A DNA stretch of 64,000 nt from Panonychus citri. Its lineage: Eukaryota; Arthropoda; Arachnida; Trombidiformes; Tetranychidae. The notes below the pieces were generated by a model. It was not told the DNA's origin, did no database searches, and was given only the letters and a program-made list of their open reading frames with translations. The position numbers and the translations under genes were made by a program. The stretch is taken from NCBI RefSeq assembly GCF_014898815.1, contig NW_026515541.1, positions 2,356,001 to 2,420,000 on the forward strand, written 5' to 3'. Shown here piece after piece: positions 48,401 through 59,710 of the stretch (the first letter of the stretch is position 1; each line of letters starts with the position of its first letter).

Positions 48401-51400
48401 CAAACATCATACAAACATAATAAATGTAAGAAAACAGGTAAAAAATGATCATCCATTAGAATCAGTAGTAACCAGTGACTTGGTGACCTCTACTAAATTA
48501 AAAAGATGGGTCACCAATCGTTAGTTAATTGTGATCATACAATATTAACTGTACGTTATTATATTTATAAAACAAAACTTTGATTAGACTTGAAACTGGA
48601 CACAAGTAAAACAATTTAGCTAATCATCATCATCGTTAAGAGATTAAGGTAATTTTGTATAATCATTGGAGTAGATTATCATTATTATTATCATCATCAT
48701 AATCATCGTCATCATCTTTTTGTTTGATTAGTTGTTGATCTTTAATTGTGATTAGTTTTGTATTCTGATTGTTGTTATTAGAATTTTTTTTTTCTTCTTC
48801 TCTTTCTTTTAATCGTATTATTATTATTATATTATTAATTCAACGTTCCAATTGGTTTGGCCTAAATTAATGATTAATTTTAATGCTCAATGAAAGTGAA
48901 AGTTGATATTTATCATGTTGATTACCTTTAAATTGTAAGATTTTTAATCATGATTAACAGGAGGTTTTATATTAGTTTAGATAAATTATTTTTGATAATC
49001 TAAATTGTGCTTCATTAAACATTAGTGAACATTTGTCTGTTGTGTGATTTAGTTAATTGTGATTGATTAGTTGATCTCACTTTAAGCTTTGTTCATAATA
49101 TGTATCAAACATTTTGATCAACAATCAAATTGTTTGACCTGAAAAAACAAACATTTTTAGTTAAGACTCAACAATCAATTAATTAATATTCATTATTTAT
49201 GTTTGTAAATTTAGGTTTTAAATTGTTGACCATTTAAATCAGATTAACCTTTACGAATACACTTGATTAATGTAATAGATATAGATATTAATAAGGATTA
49301 ATAGGATATTTATTATTGTTCACTGAAAGTTGATCAACAATTTAACAACTAATTTAAAATTATGCTAAATTGTTGTTGGTGTTTTTCAGATTGAAAGGAA
49401 GAGCAAAAAAAAGTGAAGTGAGAAAAAGTTTTAATTGTGATTAGATTTACTATCAGATTGATCAATTGAAATGTTGATTTAAACCTCGGTGTCTATGGTT
49501 AGTTAATCTTCAACCTACAAACAATTAAACTCCTATGGTTGACTAATCAAGAGGAACAATTAAAATCAGTGATTGTACGATCAACAATTAATGAGAAAAT
49601 ATTTTCTCTTTCTCTTTCTTTCCGATGTTAATTGGTTGAAATCAATTTAATTATCAAACAATTAATATTCATAATAACTCTAGTCAATTGTGAAAATTAA
49701 CGAGTAACAATAATCGCTAATCATTTGGGCAGAAATAGTTAAATGATTGGTAAGAAAAAACCATCAACAATCAAGATTAACCTTAATTTTAATCACTAAT
49801 CATGAGAATGAACAAAAAAAAATGATGAAACTTATATAAGATTGTTAATTGTTGCAACTATTGTTAAAGATAATGTCTAATAATTAAGTTAAATTGAGAC
49901 GAGAAAATTAAATTAAGAGGATAAATATGATGATTTACCTTTTCTCTTCAATGTAACAATTATAATTCCAACAACAATCAAAACAAAATTAAGGACAGTA
50001 TATCAATCGTTAAGAAGATGACCCGAAAGATGAGAATGACCTGGAAACTTGCTTATATTAAAATGTTCATCTACGAACTTCAAGTTCAGATATATATCGA
50101 AGTAGTAAAACTAATGTTCATTAACAGAATAGTTCATGATAATCTAATCAAGTTAATTTTTCAAGTTTAAAACTACAATTAAAAACAGTTACCTGATTAA
50201 AAATGATGAATTCAAATGGAAAGTGAAAATTTTCACTTGTTTTTTTTTCTTCTATCATAACTAATGTACGTGCTTTTAGCACGTACGCACGCAACCATCA
50301 TCATCATCATCATGATTGGTACTCACTTATTATCAATGTGATCTCAGCATGATGATATATCATCAAGAATCTTCATGTTAATTGAGTTTCTCAAATGATA
50401 TCAAGATGATGATGAATCATAAACAAAAGTAACAACAATCAAATGAAAACAAATAGACAACAACAAAGTTAATGATACATTTGATGAATTGAACAACAAT
50501 GAGATAACAACAATTAACTAATTGTGTATATCTTACAATTAACATGCTTAATCATAATATGAATAGATGTACATATAAACATGAATAATATGTAGTTAAG
50601 GTTAATAACATTGATTAACAATTAGAATTGTAAATTGACCAGCTAGTTGAAAAGGTGAATACGAAACAAGATTTAATTGGTTATCAATGAATATGATTAA
50701 ATTAATTGTTATTGTGTGTTGGTCACTTTGTTTTTTACCATTACATCAATTATGTTAATTGATTAAGTTTTAATTTGATTATCAAGATGAAAATAAAAAA
50801 AAAAGTAATTAAAACTTACTGAATGAGTTGACAAGTTGATTAAGGGTGTCGTATATGTGTGACCCATATTTGGGATTCATTGAGATAAAATCAATCTTGG
50901 ACATTGAACATAATTGTTGACCGTTCATGTTTGCATAGGCCAAAGGTTGGACATCGTCCACGTCAATGTTTCGGTCACCCGCCCAACTGAATATCCAATG
51001 CCAGACATCTTCGGATGTCCATTGGTCAGGGGGCTTGGATTCCCAGTAACGTGATTCCAAGTCAGAGGCAAGTTCAGAAAGGAAAGGAGAGTTTTTTGAA
51101 ATGTCCATTGTCCAGAAAGTGGACATGAGTCCGTCAAATTTACCATCAATATAATCGGTGTATTTACAATTACCACTGTTATTATTAACACTCATATGAT
51201 GATGATGGTGATTTTGTTGATTGTTATTAACACTTTGATTACTGTTACCACTATTTGAACTTGAAATGCTACTGTTACTATTGGTATTGTTGATAATTAG
51301 ATGATTGTTATCACTGTTGGTGTTAATTAAGCCCAAAGGTAGTGAGACATTTGTTAAATTGGTTGTGTTAGTTGATTTAGATGAAGGTGAAAGTGATGGT

Positions 51401-52109
51401 GATGATGAGGTTGAAGATGAAGTGGTGGTTGAAGAGGATGGTGAGGTTGCTGCTGGTGAGAGTGATGAAGATGAAGATGAGGATAATGATACTGGAGATA
51501 AAGATGAGGTTGATGATGAAGGTGATGAGGATGATCTAGCTGATGGACTTTGATTTGGTGCTAAATTTGCAAGTGTATGGTGATGAAGTTGATGGTGTTG
51601 TTGTTGTTGCTGATGATGATGATGAGACATATGATGTTGGGATTGTTGTTGTTGTTGTTGTGGGTGGTGGGGGTGATTATGATGCTCATTGTTATTGTTT
51701 AATGGATGATGATGCTGTTGATGGGTTGAGCTTAATGTTGATTCACTGTTTTCAAGTCCATGATAATTTCCGTTCAAATCGGTTGGTATTAAAACTGATG
51801 CAGATACAGGGTCAAGGGTTAATCCCGCCATTGGGACACTTGAGGTCAAGCTTGATAAAATCTCTTTAGAGTCAACACTTTGGTCAAAAAAGTCACCGTT
51901 AAAACATTCGTACTGTTGATTTAAAGTCCATTGGATTCAATTTGATTAGAGAAATGTAATTAAAAAGAATGAAAAAATAGATTCAGTTAATAACAATGAT
52001 TAATTATCGCTAATTTTTCAAGCTAATTACTCACCAAACTCGCATCACTATTGACCAGTAGCATTGATATGCTATTATTTGGTTGACAATCAAATGGATT
52101 ATGAACCAT
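30435..52109 (-). CDS. ESE/ELF3-class ETS transcription factor (PNT + AT-hook + ETS)
   Basis: Six exons: 52109-52035, 51912-50820, 31478-31344, 31156-30902, 30820-30625 and 30543-30435, GT-AG with consistent phases, encoding 620 aa. Exon 1 gives MVHNPFDCQPNNSISMLLVN. Exon 2 carries long His/Gln, Ser and Asn runs (about residues 55-290), then a Pointed/SAM domain: PPDQWTSEDVWHWIFSWAG to SHIYDTLNQLV (about 312-388). Exon 4 ends in an AT-hook (VGRRGRPPKKDAK, near 500). Exons 5-6 make the ETS winged-helix: LWEFIRDLLLD, WGQRKQNPRMTYEKLSRAM, then RYYYKS and LVYKFGPNATGW (about 524-608); the recognition helix with its two DNA-contacting Arg is intact. PNT plus AT-hook plus this ETS type points to the ELF3/EHF/ELF5 group, epithelial regulators in vertebrates. 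Intron 2 is 19.3 kb and contains the glucocerebrosidase gene on the + strand. Additional exons in that intron are not excluded. Confidence 0.88.
31479..39450. other. ETS intron 2, part between exon 3 and the nested GBA gene
   Basis: Eight kilobases of non-coding DNA with no recognisable exon on either strand. It holds a 13-unit (CT)n tract at 32623-32648, several ATC/GAT runs (about 33244-33270, 33390-33412, 33447-33467) and dense repeats of short AT words such as AATTGT and TTGATTA. Regulatory elements of the ETS gene are likely here but cannot be placed. Confidence 0.5.
32623..32648. repeat. (CT)n microsatellite
   Basis: Thirteen uninterrupted CT units within the ETS intron. On the minus (ETS-sense) strand it reads (AG)n. 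Confidence 0.95.
39451..41229 (+). CDS. GBA: Lysosomal glucosylceramidase (GH30), frame broken in exon 1
   Basis: Hydrolyses glucosylceramide to glucose and ceramide in lysosomes. Exons are 39451-40001, 40062-40234, 40294-40712 and 40778-41229. Residues 1-15 form a signal peptide (MLIVLLIVLVRSILA), followed by the Cys-rich start (GCIRRYF...FVCVCSLNQC) and IIGFGSSFNDGAGF, RIPIGGTDFSF, SCWSPPGWMKTN, the acid/base Glu in TTNEPF (near 262), ILDDKKQYLP, AVHWYDDG, the nucleophile Glu in MSTEATAG (near 369), GWIDWTF and FYALGHFSKFIPP. Just after TDFSF, at about 39916-39922, one base is missing (TTCGACC where the family frame needs one more C), so the conserved PYSYDDNHDDDFDLEDF reading continues in the next frame. 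Allowing for it, the length is about 531 aa against 536 in human. Both catalytic residues are present. The gene lies inside the large ETS intron on the opposite strand. Confidence 0.92.
41884..41910. repeat. (ATC)n microsatellite
   Basis: An uninterrupted run of ATC units just downstream of GBA inside the ETS intron; similar shorter runs occur throughout the intron. Confidence 0.9.
48013..48038. repeat. Inverted repeat, 9-bp arms
   Basis: Arms CCGAAAGTT (48013-48021) and AACTTTCGG (48030-48038) are perfectly complementary around an 8-base loop. Function unknown; a chance origin is possible. Confidence 0.6.
50221..50238. repeat. Perfect 18-bp palindrome
   Basis: AAGTGAAAATTTTCACTT is its own reverse complement. 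It lies 582 bp downstream (ETS sense) of the PNT exon boundary and 28 bp from a separate hairpin. Confidence 0.85.
50266..50286. promoter_or_regulatory. Perfect hairpin with paired TACGTG cores
   Basis: Arms GTACGTGCT (50266-50274) and AGCACGTAC (50278-50286) flank a TTT loop. Each arm contains TACGTG/CACGTA, the core bound by bHLH-PAS dimers such as Trachealess or Single-minded with Tango in flies. Binding is not shown; the site is intronic to the ETS gene. Confidence 0.45.
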
Positions 52110-52693
52110 CTTTACTTTAATTGTTGATTTCTCGTTCTGTTGTTACCAAATTATAAATAATCCAAAAGTTTAGATGAACAAGTTAATCAACTGATTGTGA
52201 TGATAAATTGTGTCCATGGGATTTGATTGTAAATTTGGACAAAGAAGAAAATTAGTTGATTGTTGATTAATCCAATTGGTTATTTAGTGTTTTAATTGCA
52301 CATACCTGAAACAATTTAAGTGAACAAGTAAATCATAGCAATAATGATTGTGACAATTGAAACAATTGAAACACGTTAAAAGTTTACACTTTAAATGAAA
52401 GTGAATGTCAATTGATTGAGAGTCTTGAGTTATATGATTAGTAAACAACAATTAAAGATTAGATTTAGATACTAATACTAATCAAATTGAAAAAGGTGTA
52501 AACATTTAAATAATGGTAATGATGGTGGACAAGATGATTAAGGTCATCGAGTAATAATTAACTCTAATTAAGAGACAAATCAAAAGTGTCTCTGTTAATT
52601 GTTGGACAAGATCACTTGTTGATTATCGTTGAACAATATACCACTTATGATGATGGTGATGATGAAGATAAGGCTGAATAGGTACAGAGGAGT

Positions 52694-53148
52694 GAGAGAG
52701 AGAGAGAGAGATATCAAGAGTAGAGGGAGAAAGTTTTTTAGAGAGAAAAAACTCAAGAGAAGAAAAAAAAGTTCTTTTCGTTATTAACTAATCAATAGAA
52801 TCGCGTTCAATAACGAAATAGAAAGTGAAATTTTCACGAAAGTCTAGAGAGAGAAGAGAGAGAGAGAGAGAGAGATGATGGGAGGTTATGCTTCGAATTT
52901 GAAAGATGAAAAAGAAAGAGAATGATGATAATGAAAGAGAAAGTGAAAAGTAAAGAGAGAAAGAGAGAGTGAGTGAGAGTGATGGAGGGAGAGACAAGAT
53001 AGTGAGACTTGAAAGGTTGTCAGGTAGGATTTGAGGCGAAAGTGAAAACTGGGTGAGCATGTGAAGAACGATAATAACGATGAGAGAGAGGGAACGAAAG
53101 AGAGAGAGAGAGCTAATAGGCTGACGATAATGATGGCAGAGAACAGGT

Positions 53149-53174
<26 letters not shown>
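52694..53174. repeat. Cluster of (GA)n tracts upstream of the ETS start
   Basis: Three longer GA runs (about 52694-52710, 52856-52874, 53149-53174) and several shorter ones lie 0.6-1.1 kb upstream of the ETS ATG. GAGA-type DNA is a frequent promoter-proximal element in arthropods, bound by GAGA-factor-like proteins in insects. Here that role is inference only. Confidence 0.7.
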
Positions 53175-53181
<7 letters not shown>

Positions 53182-54381
53182 TTAAATTACTTTGGAAAGA
53201 CGTACAAGTGATTAACATGATAATAACCGTACGCTTGCATATGACAAAGAAAAAAGTTCTGATCGTTTTTTTTTTCTATTTTCATTTCGACTAATTCGGA
53301 ACTAATAACGTTGTTTATTATCGTTTATTATTATCTACAGGTAAATGCTAATAGTTTTTTACTCTTTCTTGTCATCAATCTTACATGAATTATTCTAATC
53401 ATCATTACCTAGAAAAAGATTATCAGGACAATCTTGTTTTCTTCTCAATCGTCAACAGAGAGTCTCTTACGTAAACATAACTTTGATGATGATTATGACG
53501 GAATTAAAATAAATATCATCACAAATATATATCGACATCGATTAATTGTTACAATCAAATCTGATTGAAAACAATTAAATTATTTTATTACGAAGGTTAA
53601 TCAAGTTTCAATGATTACATTTGCCTTGCATTATAATTGTCAATCTATTTGGATGGTTGATGTTTATTACAATGTTGATTAGACTGTTAAATGATACAAT
53701 TTGATTCACTAATTGCTGTAATCAAATGTTACTTTTCTGAGTAAATGTTAATAGATATTTTTAGAAACTTTTTTTGGATTCTTGGAATCGACAATAACAA
53801 ACAACAACAACAACAACAACAAACTAATTTAAACACCATCAAAGACCTTTAATCAACATTAAATCATGAATTCAAAACTATTGATTGTAAGTTAAATAAC
53901 ATCTCAACCCTTAAGGCTTAATTGTCAACGTCACGGAAAACCATTTTTTTCCTATGGGTTTTAATTGATAGATATTGGTAACAATTTAACTAATGACCAA
54001 TGTTATTTTGGTAAACAGTGTTTACCATATCTAATCAGCTGATTGTAGGAATATCAAAAATTGACCCAATCAAACAATTAAGTCTCAAATTGTTAATACA
54101 GATTATAATAGATATTATCATTAGTGTATCAACAACATTGACAATTTTTGTACAACGATTAAAACAATCAACAAATACATTGGTAAATATTAATAATTTT
54201 GTATATTTTCAGATTGTCCTTGATGTATTGGTAATTGTAATTATTACAATTTACAAATGATGATTGTTGTACGGATGGATTGAAATGATTAAAGATGATT
54301 ATCAATACAATTAAAAAAGTTACCTGAGTAAACATAGACATTGAGAGGAGGATGAGGATGAGGATGAAGAGGTTGTGGAGG

Positions 54382-54415
<34 letters not shown>

Positions 54416-55633
54416 GATGTTGATGGTGGGTTAATTTGTTACCAATGATAGACAATTAAAGGTAAAATTTAATTGTGCGTTAACTAATACAGTCAATTGA
54501 AATTTGATTGTAAATTGTTATTGTTAATTTAACATGAGACAACAATTAACCAAATACTATACATGAATATGTATATTAATCATTGTTGATAATTAATGTT
54601 AATTGTGACGAGTTGGTATCAGTTTAATTTGTTGGTTAATTTTATTCAATTCAAACTGATTATCAATAAATTATCATCAATTTTGTTGTTCAGATTGTTG
54701 ATTGTTTGCTAGTGATATTAATTGTTTATGTTCAGAGTGTTGATTGATTGTAATAATTAAATTTGAAGAAAAGGTCAAATCATAGTAAACATGGTGATGA
54801 TCATCATGATGGTGGCAACAGTTAACTATTAATATTAATTGCGGCAATTTAATTTTCCAATCTAATCGATAACTGTCTTGGTAGTTTGTACTTGAAAGAA
54901 ACATTTTCATTTGACTTAATTTAATTTGATTTCATCTTAATAACAAGATCCAAAATTATGATTCGTATACAATTAACGATAATAATAATGATCATTATCG
55001 GTAATTAGTGCCTCAGGAAAGAGGTTAGTTAATAATGAATTTAAATTTTTCTTTTCTCAAATAGTGAGAATTAAATTTTTTATTTCCATTTTACATACAA
55101 CAATTAAAAAGTTAACCATTCAACTACGTAATAATATCAACGATGAACGAACTAGAAAGAGAGAAAAAAAAGTTCTAATGAAAAAAGTTCGAGATCGTAA
55201 AAGTTTATCGTAACTCGAAAGTTCGTTGTGACGAAAAGGCAAAAAATAATTCGATATTATTATTATCTTAATAATAGAAAATTAATAGAATCCATGTATT
55301 GGTGCAGAAGTTTAATTCGAGGGTAAGAATAATTTAAACTTTCGAAAATTTTAATTTCTCTTTACTTTCGTTAGTTTCCATCGTGTTTATTATTAATTTA
55401 AATCGTTGATCAGGTCAACTTGAATAAATACTTTTCTCATTTTCACCAGAATAGGTCAATCTGATTGCGTGATGTGCTAATGCACTTGAAATGTGATTCC
55501 TCGCTCCAGGCATCATCGTTTTAAGAGTAAAACATTTCTAACCACGATTCCAAATGGTGGATAATGAGTTTATTGTGGTGCTGATGGTGGTTAAAGGTTG
55601 TGGTGAAATTAAGTGAAGCAAAGAGGAGGGAAC

Positions 55634-55634
<1 letters not shown>

Positions 55635-55669
<35 letters not shown>
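55635..55669. repeat. (GA)n microsatellite
   Basis: About 17 uninterrupted GA units, the longest dinucleotide run in the window, 3.5 kb upstream of the ETS start codon. Confidence 0.95.
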
Positions 55670-55672
<3 letters not shown>

Positions 55673-58504
55673 TTTTAATCATCATCATGACGATTAAATT
55701 TCTCTCTCTTTATGATTAGCATTAAGATTCACTTTCACTTATATCCCTTTCAACCGTGAATTTTGGTCTCTTCTTGAACTTATCATGATAATCAGTATAC
55801 ACAAACAGTCAGGGTAAATCAATTTCCAATTCAATTGGAAATTGAATATTTATATTGGTATTGAAAACGATTTTTATTTGACCTCTAATATTATTTCAAG
55901 CCTTGCGGCTCAAGACCCAAGTTCAAGATCAGATTTGACCTTCTCTCTCTCTCTCTCTTTCTTTCTTTCTCTTGCATCGTAATTATCGTATTGCCATCAG
56001 AACGATTGTAATGTCACATTCTCGTTGATTATCTTGCCGACCGCTCCTTCTAATTAATCTTGGCCTTAATTTTCAACTTTAACCGAACCTGACCTCATAA
56101 CCTTGGAATATGAATAATCTCATGAAATAATAATAATAGTTATCATGTTTTCTTCATGTAATTAGCAGCTCAGTGTTAATGATGATTTTATTTTGATATT
56201 AAAATGTAACAAAAACAAAAAGGTCTCATGGTAATCAACTTTTATTTTTACTACTGATTAAATTGTTAATCTTAAATCATTTACCTTGCTAATCCATTTC
56301 AATATATAATTTACCAGTTATCAGTGTTGACAGGTTGATTAAATTTAAGCAATTAGATCAATGACTAACTGAAGATTAATAATTTAATTATGTTCATTAT
56401 TATGTAAAAATGGTTGACATTTTAAGTGAATTTTTTTTATTGGAAATGATTTAGGATTAAGATAAATGTTAATCGGATCTGATTTCTGAGAAATGAACTT
56501 TAATTATCAGGTTGAATAGTAATAAAAACAAAACAATTTGCCAGGAAAATTTAATTTCTACAATTGAATTAACTGATAAACATTTCCTTGTGTAGCTTTT
56601 TATATGTACGTTGATTGGAAGTTCATTGAATTTAATCGAACCCCAGGTCACTTTAGTTCGTAGCACTTGAAGTCGAAAATAATAATAAAAACAAAAGCAA
56701 ACAAACAACCAAACGAAATGCTAACGAAATGGATACAAATCAATGTCCAGTTACGATGACCATTCATGTAGTAAATTTCATCCCCATCGGACAATTTGAT
56801 GGGAATAACAAAATGAAGTCGCAATTAAAGTTGTTCAACTCGTAGTAATCAAGCCTTGAATTAGGCCTGGAATCAAATTTGCTAACCAATTTGATTGTTG
56901 AATTGAATTGAAACTAAATGTAACCGTTGTCAATGGTAAATATTAATTGTAATAAATTAGAAATGGAAAATTAGTTTTTCTTGAAAGTAAATTTCAACCA
57001 TCATCAAATGTGAATTCCTATCAATATTATCATCATGATTATCTTGCTGATTATCAATAGATGAATGAAGGTTATCATTTTCTTAATATATAAACATTGA
57101 GATTATCATCGTCAATTAGTTTACTATTGATAGGAAATAATTTATTCAATCAAAGATTGAAAAGGTTTGAATCTGCATCTCTATTACCTGAACAGTATTC
57201 AAAGTAGGTGAAAATAGACAACAATAAGTTAGAGGTGGAGTGATTGTAATCACCAAGGTGGAACCTGAAGGAATGATGAATATTAATGGTGAATTAAGCT
57301 GAATGGAGGTTGGATCATGATTTAGAACGTAATTAACCACCTCCTCGTGTGAACATTATCCCGCCTACAACATGATGACAATCGGTGATTAGAGTATGAT
57401 TGTTGTTCCAAGGGATAGAGAAAGAAAAAAATATAATTTAAGCTTATTATCAATGTAACAATTGATTGATTAATAGATTTTATTTTCTATCCATTTACTT
57501 GATTCGCTTATTAAATTCTGTTCATTTCTAAATATCGAGGTTAATCAAAATGTGACATTGGTGATGATTAAATAAATTGTCATTTTCTTACCATGATTAT
57601 CATTACTAAATTAGCCATTTAGTATTGATTGGTAAGATTTTCTGTTTAATTGTCAATGAATCAGGTTGAAATTAATCCGTTGATCATTTAAATAAATTAC
57701 TATTATAACAATTTACTATCTTAAAGTTTAATCAATCGATTGACAGTTGTAAGAAGATGATGATTGTCATTTGTTTTTACTGATCATCGAATCCAATTAA
57801 GATGATTTCATTTTATTATCTTCTTTTAAATCATTAGATTATATTAAAATCTAATTGTTTAAGGTTGATATTTAAAATGATCAACAATTAAATTGAGAAA
57901 ATTGAATTTACTCTCTAGCGCCATCTTCGGTTTTGTCAGTTAACTTTTTCGACTAATTTTTTTATCAAAACTTTTGATTGTTGATACAAACTGATTGCTT
58001 AAGTATAATATTAATAACTTGTTATGTATTATAAATAATTGAAAACTTTAATCATTGGGATGATTTGATTGTTTAACCTTGAAAAGTTCCTATTCCAATT
58101 GCACAATCATTAATAGTATTTACATTATATGTATTAATATGTATTGATAAACTGGACATTGGTTTGAATTTGTGTCTTTAACTACTGTATTAATGTCATC
58201 AAAAATTTTCAATTAACTTCTTTAATCAATTGTAATCAGATTTTATAATATTACAAAGATTCGTTTGAAATCAGTTCCAGTGAATGATCAATGACAAACA
58301 AAATATATGATTGATTAAAGTAGAAAAATGAATTTAAACTGGATCAAATCGTCACTAAATAATATTATTGATTATATGCAGACAGAAAACAATATAATCA
58401 ATCATGAAAATGACTGAATTTATGTGATTTAATATCATCATTCTGAGAATAGGATAAACAAAATACGAATAAATAGTTGAAAGTTTGTCCAATTTACTGT
58501 TAAG

Positions 58505-59710
58505 ATGAGACGACCAATTATAACGGCGATTTGCTTAATCGGCTGTTCTATCCAACTATTCAGCGTAATCCATGAATTCCTCCAATTTCAAGTTCGATAT
58601 GAAGTGACCTTTGAATATTCGAAACCCTTCGAATTGCCCGCTGTTGACATTGTCATAAATTTAAGAAGAGTCATCAATATGAGTAAACTTTACGAGCAAC
58701 GGACTAAAGAAGCTGTTGAAATGTGTCGAAAAGTATTTAAAACCCCGAATCTCCAAATAAAGTCTTTTGAACAGTTTACTCGAAATTGTCTTCGCTTAGG
58801 CCTTGAAGATAATATCGTAACAAGCTCTATATTAGAAGAATTCTTAACCATTGGCGACATTGAGAGTATGACCATCGATCAAAGGCCTAAAATCCTATCC
58901 CTGAGAATTTTTGGTTATTCTGAAGAAATGTTGAACTCGAGCTATTGTAAGATCGACCATTATTTTAATGTACACAATTATTTCATGAGAGTTTCGTGTC
59001 AAAATGGATCGAAACCTTTAACCGATAACATTTCGGGCATCTTGGTAAACAACTTAGCCACTATGTACCTGAATCATAATATCGATCAGCCATTTGACCT
59101 GAGAGTCTCTCATTACAATAGCGGCATTGCAGATCGGATTAGCAGGTATGTTACTGCAGACATCAAAGAGCGTATTGTATTTTTAAGGTTCCATCGATCT
59201 GTTACCGAAAGACTGGCCTGGCCATTTAAATCTGAATGTATCCACTATGATCGATACAAGCAGTTTGTTGATTGCATGAATAATGAATCAGCTGTTCACA
59301 ATGGTGTTTTCCGAAATGTTGTTATCCCATTTGGAGGTTTCTATCCACCTGATTATCGCTTCATCGGAAGAATAAATGAATCTCAACAGATGATCGAACG
59401 ATGTTCTCGAACGGTCGAAAATGAAGAATGTCTCGAGATAACTTATGATACTCACAAGAAAGCACATGGTTTTCGAAAGGATCTTAATGAAAAGGGAGTT
59501 ATCATTGTCGAACCTCCACTAAATCCCGATTTATTTATTCGAGTTTACCCTGAATGGACAATCACTGGACTTCTCGTTTTCATCAGTAGCATTCTCGGTA
59601 TCTGGTTTGGTTTCTCTATATATGGAAAATTCAAAAATTGTCCCAACTGTTGGTCTCAGTTTTGTGTCGAACAAAGTTCACAAATCGAGGACATAGAAGA
59701 ATATCAATAA
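58505..59710 (+). CDS. DEG/ENaC-like channel subunit 2 (chemosensory-type), intronless
   Basis: Single-exon frame of 401 aa, paralogue of the gene at 27150-28376. TM1 is at about residues 6-24 (ITAICLIGCSIQLFSVIH), the extracellular loop shares SYCKIDHYF, WPFKSECIHYDR and EPPLNPDLFIRVYPEW with the first copy, and TM2 reads LLVFISSILGIWFGFSIYG (about 352-372) with the GFS triplet at the place of the DEG/ENaC G/S-x-S filter. The cytoplasmic tail is Cys-containing and ends acidic (EDIEEYQ). The family makes trimeric cation channels; in spider mites it is expanded and thought to serve contact chemosensation. Ligand unknown. AATAAA at 59747 is a likely polyadenylation signal. The two gustatory-receptor genes follow on the other strand, ending 225 bp away. 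Confidence 0.78.
   Translation: MRRPIITAICLIGCSIQLFSVIHEFLQFQVRYEVTFEYSKPFELPAVDIVINLRRVINMSKLYEQRTKEAVEMCRKVFKTPNLQIKSFEQFTRNCLRLGLEDNIVTSSILEEFLTIGDIESMTIDQRPKILSLRIFGYSEEMLNSSYCKIDHYFNVHNYFMRVSCQNGSKPLTDNISGILVNNLATMYLNHNIDQPFDLRVSHYNSGIADRISRYVTADIKERIVFLRFHRSVTERLAWPFKSECIHYDRYKQFVDCMNNESAVHNGVFRNVVIPFGGFYPPDYRFIGRINESQQMIERCSRTVENEECLEITYDTHKKAHGFRKDLNEKGVIIVEPPLNPDLFIRVYPEWTITGLLVFISSILGIWFGFSIYGKFKNCPNCWSQFCVEQSSQIEDIEEYQ

Larger units (their letters stand above)
41230..50819. other. ETS intron 2, part between GBA and exon 2
   Basis: About 9.6 kb of AT-rich non-coding DNA. I checked both strands and found only short chance ORFs (for example 46295-46480, 46552-46740, 46871-47161, 47158-47514) with no domain or splice logic. 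It includes an (ATC)n run at 41884-41910, an (ACA)n run at about 42044-42063, a CTTTCTCTTTCTC tract at 47070-47100, an inverted repeat at 48013-48038 and a palindrome/hairpin pair at 50221-50286. Confidence 0.5.
52110..58504. other. Large 5' intergenic region of the ETS gene
   Basis: About 6.4 kb without a recognisable gene. It should contain the ETS promoter and possibly untranslated 5' exons. Notable contents are four (GA)n tracts, an (AAC)n run at about 53800-53823, GAT runs near 54376-54420 and a mixed CT/TTTC tract at about 55943-55972. The minus-strand frames at 52788-53218 and 54168-54455 are translations of these simple repeats, not genes. Confidence 0.55.

Noticed and set aside
51305..51869. 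Acidic ORFs on the + strand (Asp/Glu/Val-rich)
   Set aside because: Antisense shadows of the His/Gln/Ser-coding repeats in the ETS exon 2.
52788..53218. Two overlapping minus-strand ORFs rich in Ser/Leu
   Set aside because: Translations of (GA)n/(CT)n tracts; no start context, splice sites or non-repetitive protein sequence.
54168..54455. Poly-His ORF on the minus strand
   Set aside because: Translation of a GAT/GGT simple repeat; nothing else supports a gene.
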